Below, in pieces: positions 14,301 through 22,644 of a stretch of DNA of 64,000 bases. The notes under the pieces are model-generated. The model saw only the letters and a list, made by a program, of their open reading frames with translations, searched no databases and was not told where the DNA came from. The position numbers and the translations under genes were made by a program. The stretch comes from Phylloscopus collybita (lineage: Eukaryota > Chordata > Aves > Passeriformes > Phylloscopidae), in the NCBI GenBank assembly GCA_027886175.1, contig JAJNNQ010000004.1:18733501-18797500 (forward strand), read 5' to 3'. Within the stretch, counting starts at the first letter, position 1, and each line of letters opens with the position of its first letter.

Positions 14301-15289
14301 TCTCTTCACTAGTTACCAAACCTTTGACCCTAGTGACATTCCACTGTGTGGGTTTGGTGACTTTTTGTTGGATTTTCACAGCACAGAGCATTTGGGCCTG
14401 TCTGCTGCCTGTAGCATTTCCCTCCAATGAGAGAAAATTAAACAGTTGCAGGTGGGTTTTGTGCCTGTGTGTAATAAATACTATCAAGATATCAATCACT
14501 GGTTAAGGTAACCTTTTGGACTACACAGAAAGAATCCCTGTAGTCTCTCAATGACTATTTATCATTCTTTTCGAGAGTGACTTTGATCCAAATCGATTCT
14601 TTTCTTGTGCTACTCTATTTTTAGGCCCTGGTCCATCTTTAATATACACCATGGCACTATCTGTTCTTGAGCATGCAAGGACTTTGATGAATGTACTCCA
14701 GCCACCACTGTTTTTTCATACCAGGTACCTATTGATTCTCATAATATCAACTTTCACCACTGGCACCATTTGTTAGAATCCCCCTGGTTAGTTTCAAAGG
14801 CCGTCTGCCTTGGTGCACAAACAATCCAGCTCTTTCTCAGCAGCTCTTCTCAGGATTCTCTGTGGATTCTTTGATCAATCCCACCTGCCCTGCTCAGGAA
14901 GGACATGCCCCAGTTACTGCAGCTCTTCAATGAGACAGGGCAGGGCTGGCCCCACAGCTCTCCCAGGTCAGCCCTTGATGCTGAGCTCAGAGAAATGCAG
15001 GAAGTGGGTGACATCCTTGAGCCCGAATTCCAGAGCAGGAGAGGATGCTTAATACAGAGATAGCCAGGCAGCTCTTCGTCAGGGAAGAAAGGAATGGTTC
15101 TGCCTTGATCTGTTTCAGAGGTGATCAAAGAACAGATTAAAGACCTGAGAGCTCTGTTGAGCCATGTGTGCTGGATAACAAGGCTGCCAGGCCTCCTCCT
15201 GCCCCACTGGCAGGGGTGCAGGGCACCTCCACTCAAACTAGCTCTTTCCCTGGGAAGGGCTCCCTGTTGGAGTCCAGGGCATTCCTTCA
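11392..15289. other. Noncoding host DNA, possibly transposon-derived after 14,780
   Basis: Short AAT and CTCCTCT repeats occur at about 13,545 and 12,765. From about 14,780 the base composition rises in GC and merges into the LTR-like sequence that follows. No gene was recognised. Confidence 0.45.
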
Positions 15290-16030
15290 GTCACCCTGTA
15301 AGGTCAGGGACCTCAGCAGAAATCTCTGGAACCTGAGCAAAAGAGTTTGATACCTGTACAGGGGGGTCTGGGATCTGTACAGGGGGGTTTGGGGTCTGTA
15401 CAGGGGGTCTGGAGACCCTGGCACAGAGCCCAGGAAGACACTGGCTTTGACTTGAGTCCATGGGAAAAGCTTCTAACACTGAGAGAGGAATTGCAAGCCA
15501 CAAAGGTGTGAAAGAGAGTGGTGTAGTTTATCACAGGGTGGAAAATTTTGTGGGTTTGGGTTCTTAGAATAGAGGTGAGAGGAGACAAGATGGAGGATTC
15601 TGGGTGGTGCCCTGAGTTGTTGTTCTTCTTCTTTGTCTCCATCTTCTGCTGATGGTGGCACAAAGTAGTTTCAAGGAGATTGGGTCAGAGTAGAGATGGC
15701 CTGTTTAGTATAGATTGTAGATACTGGTGTGTAACTGTAAATAATAGATAGGTAATAATTGGTATAAGAGGTGACAACTCCCATCGGAGGGGGAGTTGCT
15801 TGCTGCCCCTGCTGCTGTGAGGATCTTGGCAGGGCACAGAGCAAATGGAAAGATAAGAAAAAATAAACAGAGCAAGCAACCTTGAGAAACAAGAACCTGA
15901 AGACTCTGCTTTGTTCTTGGGTCTGGCTTGGGGCCTTTCAGAGGGCAAAAGATTCTCCACCACCTGAATCTTGGGAAATAAGAAAAACCCGAGGGCTCCC
16001 CACATCCACAAGTCTTCATAACTCCACACC
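15290..16030 (+). mobile_element. Probable old LTR (ERVL-like)
   Basis: The sequence has LTR-like signals in order: a purine-rich AGACAAGATGGAGGATTCTG block near 15,580, a TATA-like GGTATAAGAGG near 15,758, an AATAAAC polyadenylation signal near 15,865, then a U5-like tail to about 16,030. The arrangement resembles LTRs of ERVL-type elements widespread in songbirds, from general recollection. Boundaries and duplications were not resolved. Confidence 0.45.
15303..15407. repeat. 21-bp minisatellite, five units
   Basis: Five consecutive 21-bp units start at 15,303, 15,324, 15,345, 15,366 and 15,387. The last three share CTGTACAGGGGG and are nearly identical. The first two are diverged but keep the period, ACCT core and length. 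On the - strand the period is seven codons, giving a PPVQ-type pattern in a frame with no other sign of being a gene. Confidence 0.8.
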
Positions 16031-16726
16031 TAAGAGCTAATTGAATTTATCTGGCAGCTGGTGGGTTTAGGCTGGTGGTTCAATGAAATAGGTGAAGAGT
16101 TTCCATCACATGCCAGGGCTGCTTTCCTGCTCCATCCACTGCCAGGGAAGGAAGGAGCCCAAGGAACAGGGAGGGGATCCTCAGTGGAGCAAAACCAAAT
16201 GCAGCTCTGCAGCACAGCTTTTCCTGTAGTGAACAACTGCATCTTATTCAGCAATGAGAATTTTCTTGTTTGGAGACCATCTGGGAAATACCTTGGAAGG
16301 TGCATTAGAAGGAATAACATTTGATGGGGTGGTCCACAGCAACCATAGCTTTACATTGTTTAAGGATGTGGCAGCTGAGCAGCTGCTCTACATGCAGGAA
16401 CTGCATTTTCCATTCAGTTCCTCTGTTCTTTGGTTGACTTACAGCCTTCTTGGCCTGCTAGCCCCTGATTAAAATTGTTAGAGTATGATTTGCCAGTACT
16501 GTTTTGTATAAGTTGTCTGTTATAAGCCAGCTTTTTTCTCCATCGGCCATTTGTGATGAGTGCTCCTCTGACGTTTGATGTATGAGGCATGAAGCTGTAT
16601 TTCTAAGACCTATTTTAATCCACTGAAATGAAAGTTTTACTATTGTTAAATGCAGTTTTTACTAACTTACAGAAATATTACAAATTATTAAGGAGTTAGG
16701 TTGAGTCTTTCCACTTTAGTAAAAGT
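16031..16726. other. Noncoding host DNA left of the ERV
   Basis: No gene or repeat was recognised. CpG is sparse, in contrast to the ERV that starts at 16,733. Confidence 0.5.
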
Positions 16727-16732
16727 GCCAGT
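16727..16732. repeat. Left target-site duplication (GCCAGT)
   Basis: These six bases directly precede the 5' LTR and match the six bases after the 3' LTR (GCCAAT) at five positions. The single G/A difference is a transition, as are the LTR differences. The call depends on placing the LTR ends at TGTT and AATA. Confidence 0.6.
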
Positions 16733-16846
16733 TGTTGGCAGGCAGATTTAACAGTTATAGATAGCATCCCCGTCTCTCCGCAGTTCTTACCGATTCCGGT
16801 CGTGCCTCGCGGACCCCCACTGGCGTGACGTGACCACGTTACGTCC

Positions 16847-16856
16847 ATAAAAGATA
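16847..16856 (+). promoter_or_regulatory. LTR TATA-like box
   Basis: ATAAAAGATA sits in U3 just downstream of the paired CRE-like elements and is identical in the 3' LTR at 24,679-24,688. Its position before AATAAA is as expected for a retroviral promoter. Activity is inferred, not shown. Confidence 0.6.
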
Positions 16857-16869
16857 CCGCGCGCGCTTG

Positions 16870-16875
16870 AATAAA
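16870..16875 (+). terminator. LTR polyadenylation signal AATAAA
   Basis: A canonical AATAAA is followed about 30 bases later by a GT-rich stretch (GCTGTGTGTGATTG). The same signal in the 3' LTR is at 24,702-24,707, and that copy would end the proviral transcript. Confidence 0.65.
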
Positions 16876-17021
16876 TGCATTTCACCATCCGCTATATTAG
16901 TGCTGTGTGTGATTGCCCGGCACGGTCTGTGCATTATAAAGGAGGTGATCGGCCGTAGCCTCGTTGAACCAGGTCACCAATACCGGGCCTCGCCCACACA
17001 CGCCTGGATCCCGGTAATATC

Positions 17022-17039
17022 TGGTGCCAAAACCCGGTG
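17022..17039 (+). other. Primer-binding site, tRNA-Phe-like
   Basis: The sequence TGGTGCCAAAACCCGGTG lies two bases after the 5' LTR, where minus-strand DNA synthesis is primed. It matches the complement of the vertebrate tRNA-Phe 3' end at about 16 of 18 positions; the differences are an A for G at position 8 and a T for G at position 17. tRNA-Trp, used by avian leukosis viruses, fits much less well. The mismatches may be decay or a feature of the family. Confidence 0.7.
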
Positions 17040-17148
17040 AAAAGAAGGAGTAGCGGGTTCTCGGGAAGACACGCTGGTCGGCGAGAGGCGGCTAGAGCGG
17101 CAGGACCGACCCCAGCATCGCGGGGACGCCCGCAGTACCGCCCAGAGG
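17040..17148 (+). other. Proviral leader between primer site and gag
   Basis: This GC-rich segment contains no ATG before the proposed gag start. In retroviruses this position holds the dimerisation and packaging signals. No specific structure was resolved by eye. Confidence 0.5.
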
Positions 17149-17163
17149 ATGGATGCGCTGGAG

Positions 17164-17172
17164 CAGGTTGTG
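17164..17172 (+). promoter_or_regulatory. Candidate splice donor after gag codon 6 (CAG|GTTGTG)
   Basis: A donor-like CAG|GT lies exactly after the sixth gag codon. Avian leukosis viruses use a donor at this same codon position so that Env starts with six Gag residues. A phase-compatible acceptor exists at 22,643-22,644. The site's +3 to +6 bases are not an ideal match. This is inference from layout. Confidence 0.45.
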
Positions 17173-17984
17173 ACTCAGCTTTATAATCAGTGGTGCATTA
17201 GCTGCAAGGCTAAGCATTTCCGGTTGTAGCTGTCCAACTAATGCAATCAGGGGTTATCGAAAGTCCCATTGATATACTTCACACTGCATGCTGGGACAAG
17301 TGCACAGAGGCACTACTGCGTGGCGTTCTAGCCACAGGGTCGGGGAAAATATTAAAAAGCTGAGGGAAGGTAACTGAGGCGCTTTGTAAAGCCCTCGAGG
17401 AGCAAACCACATGGCGAGCTGCTCAGGCGTGCTTGCGAGTCACGCCAAAAATCGGCATCAGAGCAGCGACACAGACACCACTCGGAGATTTTTCCGCGGC
17501 ATCCAGTTCGCGTCGGGAAAGCGGCGAGGGTCTTTCGGGTTCATCGCAGTCCCTCACTTCCACACATGCACCGCCATCAGCTGTGGAGTCGGCACCCGTT
17601 CCGGACGCGCGGACCGCTCGCGCATCTGCCGCGGCGCCGACCGATCAGCCCATGCTGGCCGCTGAACACGTCCGGCCACACAAAGACGGTCAAATTCGTG
17701 ATTTTGGTAACAGCGACGGTTGTAAAATCCCAGATTCGGCTCGCGCAAAACCGCCACCGTACGAGCCCCAAGATGGCGCCCCGGAGGGAGAAGAAGGGCG
17801 GAGCGGGGATCAAATTCCCGCCACACACATGCGTAGTGGGACACTTGGGGAGAGCGGGGCGGGGATCACGAGCAGTGATGGGGAGGAGGGCTTGCAACCC
17901 GAGCTCGGGACATGCCCACGGCTCAAGCCGAGCGCATGCCCCAAAGACTTCCTTAGTTACAGTAACAAACCCCCGGAGGGCGGG

Positions 17985-18246
17985 CGCAGACACAGACATG
18001 AACGCAGGCAGGAGGGAGAGAGTTTAGCCCACAGAAGGAGACAGGAGCTCAGCCGAGCACAGAAGCTCCACAAACACAGAGTCCCTTGTTACACCACTTC
18101 TTCCTCAGACACAGAGACGTCATCAGACAACAGTGGGCACACTACATACACAGAATATCACTCCCTGCACATTCCAAAACATAAACAGAAATCACACAAA
18201 CACCACAGATACCAGGACTCTCCAAGTTCAGACTCTGATAGGGAAG
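17985..18246 (+). other. Ser/Arg/His-rich segment of gag before capsid
   Basis: In the main gag frame, about 87 residues between the PPPY motif and capsid are dominated by R, H, K, S, D and E. They include arginine pairs and triples (HRHERR, HRRRQE), an SSSDTETSSD block and an HKQKSHKHH block. The composition resembles RS/SRS domains and possible phosphorylation sites and is low in hydrophobic residues. I do not recall a matching domain in avian leukosis Gag at this position. The frame is uninterrupted here. Confidence 0.6.
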
Positions 18247-19488
18247 GGGTGTCAGCCTTCCTTGCTGGACATACCGATTCACCTGCACCACCTGCAGTCA
18301 CCAAAAAGCCACAAAAGGCCATGCCGCTGACTGACTGGAGAGAGATTCACATGGCTTGTGCAGAACTCACTCCAACTTCACTGCAAGCCTTCCCAGTCAG
18401 GAGGGTTGACAACAACCTACCTGTTTACACTCCTGCCAACCCAAAAGAAGTGCAGGCAGAGGTGAAAGCCATAGCAGAAAAAGGCATCAACTCAGCCATG
18501 GTTTCTACTCTATTAGATGGTCTTTTTGGAAATGACGACATGCTCCCCTTTGATATCAAGCAGACCTGCCGAATGATTTTTGATGGGGCAGCCATGATCG
18601 TCTTCAAACAGGAATGGGAGGACAATTGTTTAAACATGCTAGCCAGAGTTGCAGGTGACCAAGGCGGCACCCCCCAAGAAATTCCAACATACAGCGGCTG
18701 ATGGGCAAAGACCCCCAGATGGTCAGCCCACAGGCACAAGCTCAGGGACTGAGGGCCTCAGAAGTTTCAGCCGCTACCAGAGCAGCCAGAGAAGCCATCC
18801 GTGCTGCGTGCGGATCGTGGCCAAGCCAGCACCGTGGTCCACCATGAGGCAAGATGAAAGTGAGAGATTCACAGAGTTCGTGGACCGACTGCAAGCTGCG
18901 GTAGACGACTCAGATTTGCCAGCAGAGGCAAAGGGACCGGTCCTGGCAGGATGCTTGCGGCAACAATGCAACCAAGCCACGAAAGAGATCTTGCGTTCCG
19001 TGCCACCAGGTGCCAGCATAGCAGCGATGATAAAGCACGTCGCAAGGGAAGAGAACGTGGTCCCTGTCCAAGCTGCAGTAGGTGCCGCCTTAGCTCCGAT
19101 CCCAGCCGCAGTTCGTGCTGCTGTGGCAGAAGTAATGGCTGCAAGAGCTTGTCCAGAGCCATCAGCGCTGCCAGGTCCTCCATTCCAAGGGAGGAAAAGA
19201 GGTCCCTGTTGGACTTGTGGCAGGAAAGGCCATGTAGCCAGGGACTGCAAGTCCAAGAAGCAGGGAAACGGGGGAAGGGGGCAGACGGCCGCATGCAGCC
19301 TCCTCCCAGTGGATATACCCAGCGGCCCAGCCAGACCAGCCAGCAGCCCATGAATCCCTTGCCTTCTCCGGAACCCACCAGTCTCATGGCTCAGTCATGG
19401 CCTCCGCAGATAGCATTTCCTCCACTGGCGACTTACCAAGGCTCGACTGCTTCAACATCAACACCGAACAGTTCCAAAGACAATATCC

Positions 19489-19956
19489 TTGGGTGGCCTT
19501 GGGAATCCAATGCAGGTCCCGCAGCCTCCTAGCTCCTGCCCCCTAACCTGGGGCATCTGCCGAGAAGTCATCTCAGTGCCCAACCCATGGAACGACTTCC
19601 CTCGTCGACACAGAAACAACGCAGCTATTAGTCTCCTCTTTATTCTGGACACAGGAGTGGATGTGACCGTATTCCCTGAGGACTCCTGGCCACCAGGCTG
19701 GAGACTGGAAGATGCTTCTGATGTAAGTGGAATCGGAGGAATCGTCACAGCAAAGAAGAGTGTAAGACAAATCTCCATCATTGTCTATGACGAAACCGGT
19801 CACAAGTTTGAAGAAGTGCGGCTTCATGCCTACGTTCTTGCAGACCCACAACAACCATCATTGCTCGGGAGAGATGCCCTAGCCCAGCTGAACATCAGGG
19901 TGACAAATTTACCCAGAGGGCCACTGCAGCATACCCTTCACTTCCAATCCAGTTAA
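19489..19956 (+). pseudogene. pro: ERV protease remnant
   Basis: This is a retroviral aspartic protease, which cleaves Gag and Gag-Pol and acts as a dimer. The active-site DTG is at 19,648-19,656 within LLFILDTGVDVTVF; family members usually have Ala where this copy has Val, a change one C-to-T transition would give. The closing LLGRDALAQL segment near 19,861 is the conserved C-terminal helix region. The frame is the same as the nucleocapsid frame and ends at TAA 19,954-19,956. It is separated from nucleocapsid by in-frame stops at 19,351 and about 19,411. The layout, with protease at the end of Gag and RT in the -1 frame, is that of alpharetroviruses. The N-terminus of the mature enzyme cannot be placed. 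Confidence 0.88.
19905..19911 (+). promoter_or_regulatory. -1 ribosomal frameshift heptamer AAATTTA
   Basis: The heptamer is read ACA AAT TTA in the protease frame. A -1 slip here enters the frame of reverse transcriptase, which begins just downstream. AAATTTA is the avian leukosis virus slippery site and is in the same phase there. A GGGCCACTG motif follows within a few bases and could form part of a stimulatory stem. In the alpharetrovirus a stop follows the heptamer directly. Here the next codon is CCC and the zero frame runs on 15 codons to TAA 19,954. Confidence 0.75.
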
Positions 19957-20828
19957 CATGGAAGTCTTCAGACCCTGTATGGGTGGAGCAGTAGCCCATC
20001 CCAGAGCCTCGATTGTCCATCCTTCTTCAGCTGGTGCAGAGAGAACTAGATAAAGGGCACATAGAACCATCTACTTCGCCGTGGAAGACCCCTGTGTTCG
20101 TGATCTCCAAACGCAGTGGAGAAGGTTTTCGTCTGCTCCACGACCTGCGTGCAGTTAACAAGAAGATCCAGCCCATGGGTCCAGTTCAGACACGGCTCCC
20201 AAGCAACTCCTTCATTCCTGTCGACCAACCTTGCTCTGTTCTCGATATAAAAGACTGCTTTTTCTCTATTCCCTTACATGACCAAGACAAAGAAAAATTC
20301 GCATTCTCCATCGTGTTTCCCAATGGCCAGCAGCCCAATCTCCGCTTCCAATGGAAGGTATTGCCTCAGGGCATGGTCAATTCGCCGAGAATTTGCCAAG
20401 TCGTCGTCAGCAGAGCCTTGGATCTGGTCCGGACTGATCATCCAGAAGCCTCCATCATACAGTACATGGATGACATACTAATAGCTGCTCCTCAACCACA
20501 GCAAGTAGACCATCTCGTGTCGACTGTCTCCAAAGTCCTGAAGGCCAACAGCTCTGAGATAGCTGAGGCAAAAATAAAGAGAGGCTCCTCTGTCACGTTT
20601 CTAGGCGTGAAAATTGACAGCTCGTCAGTGACACCTCCAAAAATCAAGATATGACATGACATCAGCACCCTTCACGATGCACAGCAGCTCGTCGGGTCTC
20701 TCCAGTGGCTGAGGAACATCATCCTTATCCCACCAGAGGTGATGTCTCCATTGCACGAGCTCCTCAAAGGCAAGCATCCATGGGAGCGAAAAACACTGAC
20801 AAGCCAAGCCATCAGCTCTCTCGATTAA
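19911..20828 (+). pseudogene. pol: ERV reverse transcriptase remnant
   Basis: This is an RNA-dependent DNA polymerase. The frame entered by the -1 slip meets TAG at 19,992. It is then open through the palm and fingers, with KGHIEPSTSPWKTPVFVI, FRLLHDLRAVNK, a DIKDCFFSIPL catalytic-Asp motif and IQYMDDILI; YMDD is at 20,463-20,474. TGA at 20,652 interrupts it before the thumb, where LVGSLQWLRN is readable in the same frame. TAA 20,826-20,828 interrupts it again. The TGA lies where a CGA codon could have decayed. The polymerase active-site residues are intact but the chain is broken in at least three places. Confidence 0.93.
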
Positions 20829-21248
20829 ATCGAGAGACAATTGTCTTCAGCAGTCCTTTCCCGGTGGGATCCTAAACTACCTATAGATTTGTACGTGCAC
20901 TTCACTAAAGAGGGCGGAGTCGGAGGCACAAGGACCTCCCAGTACAGCCAAGCCGTGCAGTGGGTAGTGCTCAGAAGACCATCACGAGCCTTTACCCCAG
21001 GGGTGGAGTGCCTTGGAAACCTGATCATGAGAGGAAGAAAGCTCGCAATAACTCATCTAGGTCTTGAGCCTGCAAAAATATACCCACCGTTCAAAAAACA
21101 AATTCCAGCATTTTCAGTAGAGGTCTCTGAGCATCTTGCATTGGCCCTCTTTGGCTTTGCAGGAGAGCTCTGTTATGCAGCCGAGCCCTCATGGACTCAG
21201 CTGCTGACCATGGTGGACATCGACCACCCACAAAAAGTCAAAGACTGA
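20829..21248 (+). pseudogene. pol: ERV pol connection (tether) domain remnant
   Basis: This segment continues in the RT frame after the TAA at 20,826 and ends at TGA 21,246-21,248. It links polymerase to RNase H and has the expected size of about 140 codons. It reads DPKLPIDLYVHFT near its start and TWT-type tether sequence further on. No catalytic residues are expected here. Confidence 0.8.
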
Positions 21249-21654
21249 CCACAACCAGGCCAGACCGTTTTCACAAACGCTTCCTCTGCCACCTCTACAG
21301 CCGCAGCAGTTTGGCAGACACGGGATCAGTGGCAGTGTGTGAAGATGACTGACAAAACACTGTCCGTGCAGCTGTTGGAAGCCTCAGCAGTTGTGCTGGC
21401 ATGTGGGCTGTTCCAGTCCGAGCATCTCAACATCATCACTGATTCCATGTTCGTCGCCAAGCTCTGCCAGGCAACAACAGGTCCAGGCATCCCCAGCTGC
21501 CACCATGATTGAGGACGCCCTCATGGCACGAGAAGGTACCATCACCATCATCCATGTCAACAGCCACAATCCAGTAAAAGGATTTTTCCAGCTCGGCAAC
21601 GATAAAGCTGATGCTGCCACCAAAGGTCTATGGACCTTGCAAGAAGCCAAGTAG
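21249..21654 (+). pseudogene. pol: ERV RNase H remnant with lost catalytic Asp
   Basis: This is the RNase H domain, which degrades genomic RNA in the RNA:DNA hybrid. In the RT frame TVFTNASSAT occupies the first active-site strand, but the usual Asp is Asn (codon AAC at 21,276-21,278). LLEASAVVLA supplies the catalytic Glu and NIITDSMFVA the second Asp. The frame stops at TGA 21,507. The C-terminal part, HVNSHNPVKGFFQLGNDKAD, continues in the +1 frame to TAG 21,652-21,654, so a frameshift lies near 21,480-21,510. The D-to-N change equals one G-to-A transition and is expected to abolish activity. Confidence 0.88.
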
Positions 21655-22438
21655 CTCCACGAGTCACTGCACATCAGAGCCAAAGCAAGACGGTGCAATA
21701 TCCCGATGTCCGATGCCAAACATGTCGTAGCCACATGTCCTCACTGCCAAAGATCGCCCCTATGGTCCAGTGGAGTCAACCCCAGAGGCCTCAAGGCCTC
21801 AGAGATCTGGCAAACAGATTTCACCCTATGCCAGTTGTTGAAACCTCGGGCATGGCTCGCTGTGACCATAGACACATAGGAGCATGAACATCACCACCCA
21901 GCATGCGAAGGCAAATTCGAAGGCGACCATCCAACATTGGCTGATGGCTATGGCATGGCTTGGCATCCCCAAGCAAATTAAGACCGACAACGGGACCAAC
22001 TTCGTGTCAAGACTCACTCAGGAATTCGCCAAGAAGTGGGACATTGTGCTAAAACAAGGGATTCCATACAAGAGCAAGGGTCAAGCCATTGTAGAAAGGG
22101 CCAATTACACCTTAAAGACCAAGCTAGAGACCTTGGCTCGCTCGGAGGGATTCACGGGAAGCATTCCTCCATCAGAACAGCCCCGCCTTCTAGCTACAGC
22201 CCTGTTAGCGCTCAACCAGTTTCCGAGAGGAGAGCAAACACTCGCTCCATCACACAAACACTGGGCCATTAGTGCAACAGATCAGGGTCCACCAGTCAAG
22301 GTCCGAAATGAAATAGGAGAATGGGAAACTGGGTGGAAGTTAATTGTCACAGGTCGAGGGTACAGGGCAGTTGAAAAGGATGGGCAGATAAAGTGGTGCC
22401 CTTTGAAGTCTATAAAGCCTGTGCTAGGCAAGCCTTAG
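21655..22438 (+). pseudogene. pol: ERV integrase remnant
   Basis: Integrase joins proviral DNA to host DNA. The N-terminal zinc motif is readable: H-X3-H at 21,658-21,672 and CPHC at 21,736-21,747. The catalytic triad is complete. The first Asp, in WQTDFT, is at 21,817-21,819. The second, in IKTDNGT, is at 21,986-21,988. The Glu, in GQAIVERAN, is at 22,094-22,096. The spacing between the last two is exactly D-35-E. TAG at 21,877 and a frameshift at about 21,871-21,890 separate the first Asp from the rest. The last 185 codons are open to TAG 22,436-22,438 and include a C-terminal DNA-binding domain ending WCPLKSIKPV. Confidence 0.92.
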
Positions 22439-22642
22439 CCCAGAAGTACCCAAGACAGACCGATCCTCCCATTACTCCTATTCAGAACACATGGCTTGCT
22501 TGGAGAGTAGTTAGAGAGAAAATCCTTCCAGACTTGTCAATAACACACTAGAAATTCACCTGGTTCCATTCATATGGCTTCCCATACCAGGTAGGCTCAT
22601 GTGCCAGGTCACATTGCTAATCACATTTTAAGTCTCTTCGAC

Positions 22643-22644
22643 AG
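22643..22644 (+). promoter_or_regulatory. Candidate env splice acceptor (CTCTTCGACAG|GTT)
   Basis: A short pyrimidine-rich stretch precedes this AG. Joining here to the donor at 17,166 would give the env reading frame, which is open from 22,645 to 22,932. Another AG at 22,590 has the same phase but meets a TAA shortly after. The 206 bp between integrase and this point show no coding sequence. This is inference only. Confidence 0.35.

Larger units (their letters stand above)
16733..17019 (+). mobile_element. 5' LTR of the ERV (287 bp)
   Basis: The LTR starts TGTTGGCAGG and ends GGTAATA, and the same sequence recurs at 24,565-24,858. The ends are TG and TA rather than TG and CA in both copies, so the terminal inverted repeat TGTT/AATA is imperfect. 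In order it contains CRE-like TGACGT and TTACGT elements near 16,827-16,844, a TATA-like ATAAAAGATA at 16,847, a GCGCGC stretch, AATAAA at 16,870 and a GT-rich stretch after it. The TATA and polyadenylation signals are only about 20 bp apart, so R is short. It differs from the 3' LTR at about 12 sites, all transitions, and lacks a 7-bp segment near its end. Confidence 0.95.
17149..19353 (+). pseudogene. gag: ERV gag remnant (matrix, late domain, capsid, nucleocapsid)
   Basis: Gag would form the virion core. The chosen start is the first ATG after the leader; its frame begins MDALEQVVTQLYNQW and stops at TAG 17,227. Homology continues one frame over after a break near 17,223 and meets TGA at 17,361. 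It is then open to TGA 18,699-18,701. This stretch carries a PPPY late-domain motif at 17,751-17,762, a Ser/Arg/His-rich region at about 17,985-18,246 and the N-terminal capsid domain from about 18,316. A second break near 18,700 moves the coding sequence to another frame, and a third near 18,780-18,850 moves it again. The last frame carries the capsid major homology region (about 18,850-18,900) and one CCHC zinc knuckle, C-X2-C-X4-H-X4-C, at 19,207-19,248. No second knuckle is seen, although alpharetroviruses usually have two. It cannot be expressed as one protein. Confidence 0.9.

Noticed and set aside
15303..15407. CRISPR-like repeat array
   Set aside because: The units are contiguous with no spacers, and the host is a vertebrate.
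17433..17435. TTG at this position as a gag start
   Set aside because: Homology and open frame continue upstream, and an ATG in the right place after the leader exists at 17,149. A vertebrate retrovirus would not be expected to start Gag here.
17554..17999. Long antisense open frames across gag
   Set aside because: They mirror the GC-rich gag sequence in other frames and show no family motif of their own.
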